Positions 63,565-64,000 of a DNA stretch of 64,000 nucleotides are shown here, piece after piece. The DNA is from JANNPJ01 sp965200525 (GTDB lineage Bacteria; Actinomycetota; Actinomycetes; Actinomycetales; Kineosporiaceae). The position numbers were made by a program, and so were the translations under genes. The DNA is taken from assembly GCA_965200525.1 (NCBI GenBank), contig OZ241368.1, positions 2,232,001 to 2,296,000 of the forward strand, in the 5' to 3' direction. Numbering within the stretch: position 1 is the first letter of the stretch; each line of letters starts with the position of its first letter. The notes under the pieces were generated by a model, which was not told where the DNA came from, searched no databases, and saw only the letters and a program-made list of their open reading frames with translations.

Positions 63565-64000
63565 ATGGCGAGCGGGACCATGAAGCTTCAGAACCTGCAG
63601 GCCCTGAGGGGGCTCGCCGCCCTGGGGGTGGTCGCTGCCCACATCGGCGATCCCAACGGTTTCGAGATCAGCTGGCTGGCCGGGGGGCGGCTCTGGACCG
63701 GTCCGGCGCACGCTCCGGGGCAGGCCGGCGTCGACCTGTTCTTCGTGATCAGCGGCTTGATCATGATGGTGACGACGTCGAAGTTGCTGCCCAGCGGGGC
63801 CAACGCCAAGCGGTTCGTGATGCGCCGGCTGACCCGGATCTATCCGGCCTACTGGGTGGCCACGCTGCCCATCCTGGCTCTGTTCCTGGTGTCGCCGTCG
63901 ATGGTCAACTCCTCGGCCGAGCACCCGCCCCGGATCTTCGAGTCGCTGTTCCTGCTGCCCCAGCCGGGGCTGCCTCTGCTGCTGGTCGGCTGGACCCTGA
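63565..64000 (+). CDS. acyltransferase-3 family protein (N-terminal part, cut by window)
   Basis: At least 145 residues are visible. NLQALRGLAALGVVAAHI, QAGVDLFFVISGLIMMVT and FVMRRLTRIYPAYWVATLPI are the opening signatures of OafA/YrhL-type acyltransferases, integral membrane enzymes that acylate surface polysaccharides or antibiotics. The start ATG 63565 has GAGGGAGGGGGGT upstream. It is divergent from purF across ~150 bases. The gene continues beyond the right edge. Confidence 0.9.
   Translation, partial: MASGTMKLQNLQALRGLAALGVVAAHIGDPNGFEISWLAGGRLWTGPAHAPGQAGVDLFFVISGLIMMVTTSKLLPSGANAKRFVMRRLTRIYPAYWVATLPILALFLVSPSMVNSSAEHPPRIFESLFLLPQPGLPLLLVGWTL

Overview
This is a very GC-rich window with many GTG starts, strong GGAGG-type ribosome binding sites, and Thr/Pro-rich secreted proteins. 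It also carries a WhiJ-like regulator paired with a DUF397 protein and the gene order purF-purM-DUF3073-branched-chain amino acid dehydrogenase-bldC. That order matches the Streptomyces coelicolor bldC neighbourhood, so the source is a filamentous or otherwise differentiating actinomycete. The genus cannot be fixed from the sequence alone. No rRNA, tRNA or CRISPR array was seen.

Layout. 0-7.8 kb: a fragment of an unknown gene, a possible zinc-binding protein, a sodium/solute symporter with a small membrane partner behind a CRP-like site, a phosphotransferase, a hotdog thioesterase, an HxlR regulator, a DMT exporter and a membrane fatty-acid desaturase with an IdeR/DtxR-like box. 7.8-16.7 kb: a glycerol locus in which glpK1-iclR faces glpF-glpK2-glpX-glpD. 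An intact 1151-bp IS481-family element sits a few bases in front of the iclR start. 16.8-27.4 kb: pdxH, several secreted or anchored Pro-rich proteins (Excalibur, PASTA, a natural His6 tail), a GH114 glycosidase, and an accessory stretch (about 19-23 kb) with a WhiJ/DUF397 pair, an HNH endonuclease and a frameshifted small gene.

27.4-36.8 kb: a DapA-family lyase, an FAD monooxygenase, a YceI protein, and a complete sugar ABC importer of YtfQ-YtfR-YtfT-YjfF type facing its LacI repressor across one operator. 36.8-42.8 kb: an ArsR/SRPBCC pair with two matching operators, DUF427 and threonine-dehydratase-like genes, and a response regulator-histidine kinase-DUF4173 operon. 43-49.3 kb: a compact three-gene operon that looks like a peptide-amide (osmolyte-like) pathway. 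It contains a GCS2 ligase fused to a circularly permuted ATP-grasp enzyme, an N-acetylglutaminylglutamine-amidotransferase-type AsnB homologue, and an S9 peptidase.

49.4-58.1 kb: a DUF4037 protein, a remarkable sigma factor carrying its own zinc anti-sigma-like motif, a membrane segment and a large extracellular domain, then DinB, an orphan DUF397 protein, an AlkD-like HEAT protein and secreted proteins. 58.4-63.4 kb: bldC, a 15-codon TTA-containing leader-like ORF, the amino acid dehydrogenase, DUF3073, purM and purF. The window ends inside an acyltransferase-3 gene.

The strongest leads are the single-chain transmembrane sigma factor, the fused-ligase/amidotransferase/peptidase operon, the IS481 insertion that takes its stop codon from its own target site, the set of unusually long gene-end palindromes, and the TTA-containing small ORF between bldC and the dehydrogenase.
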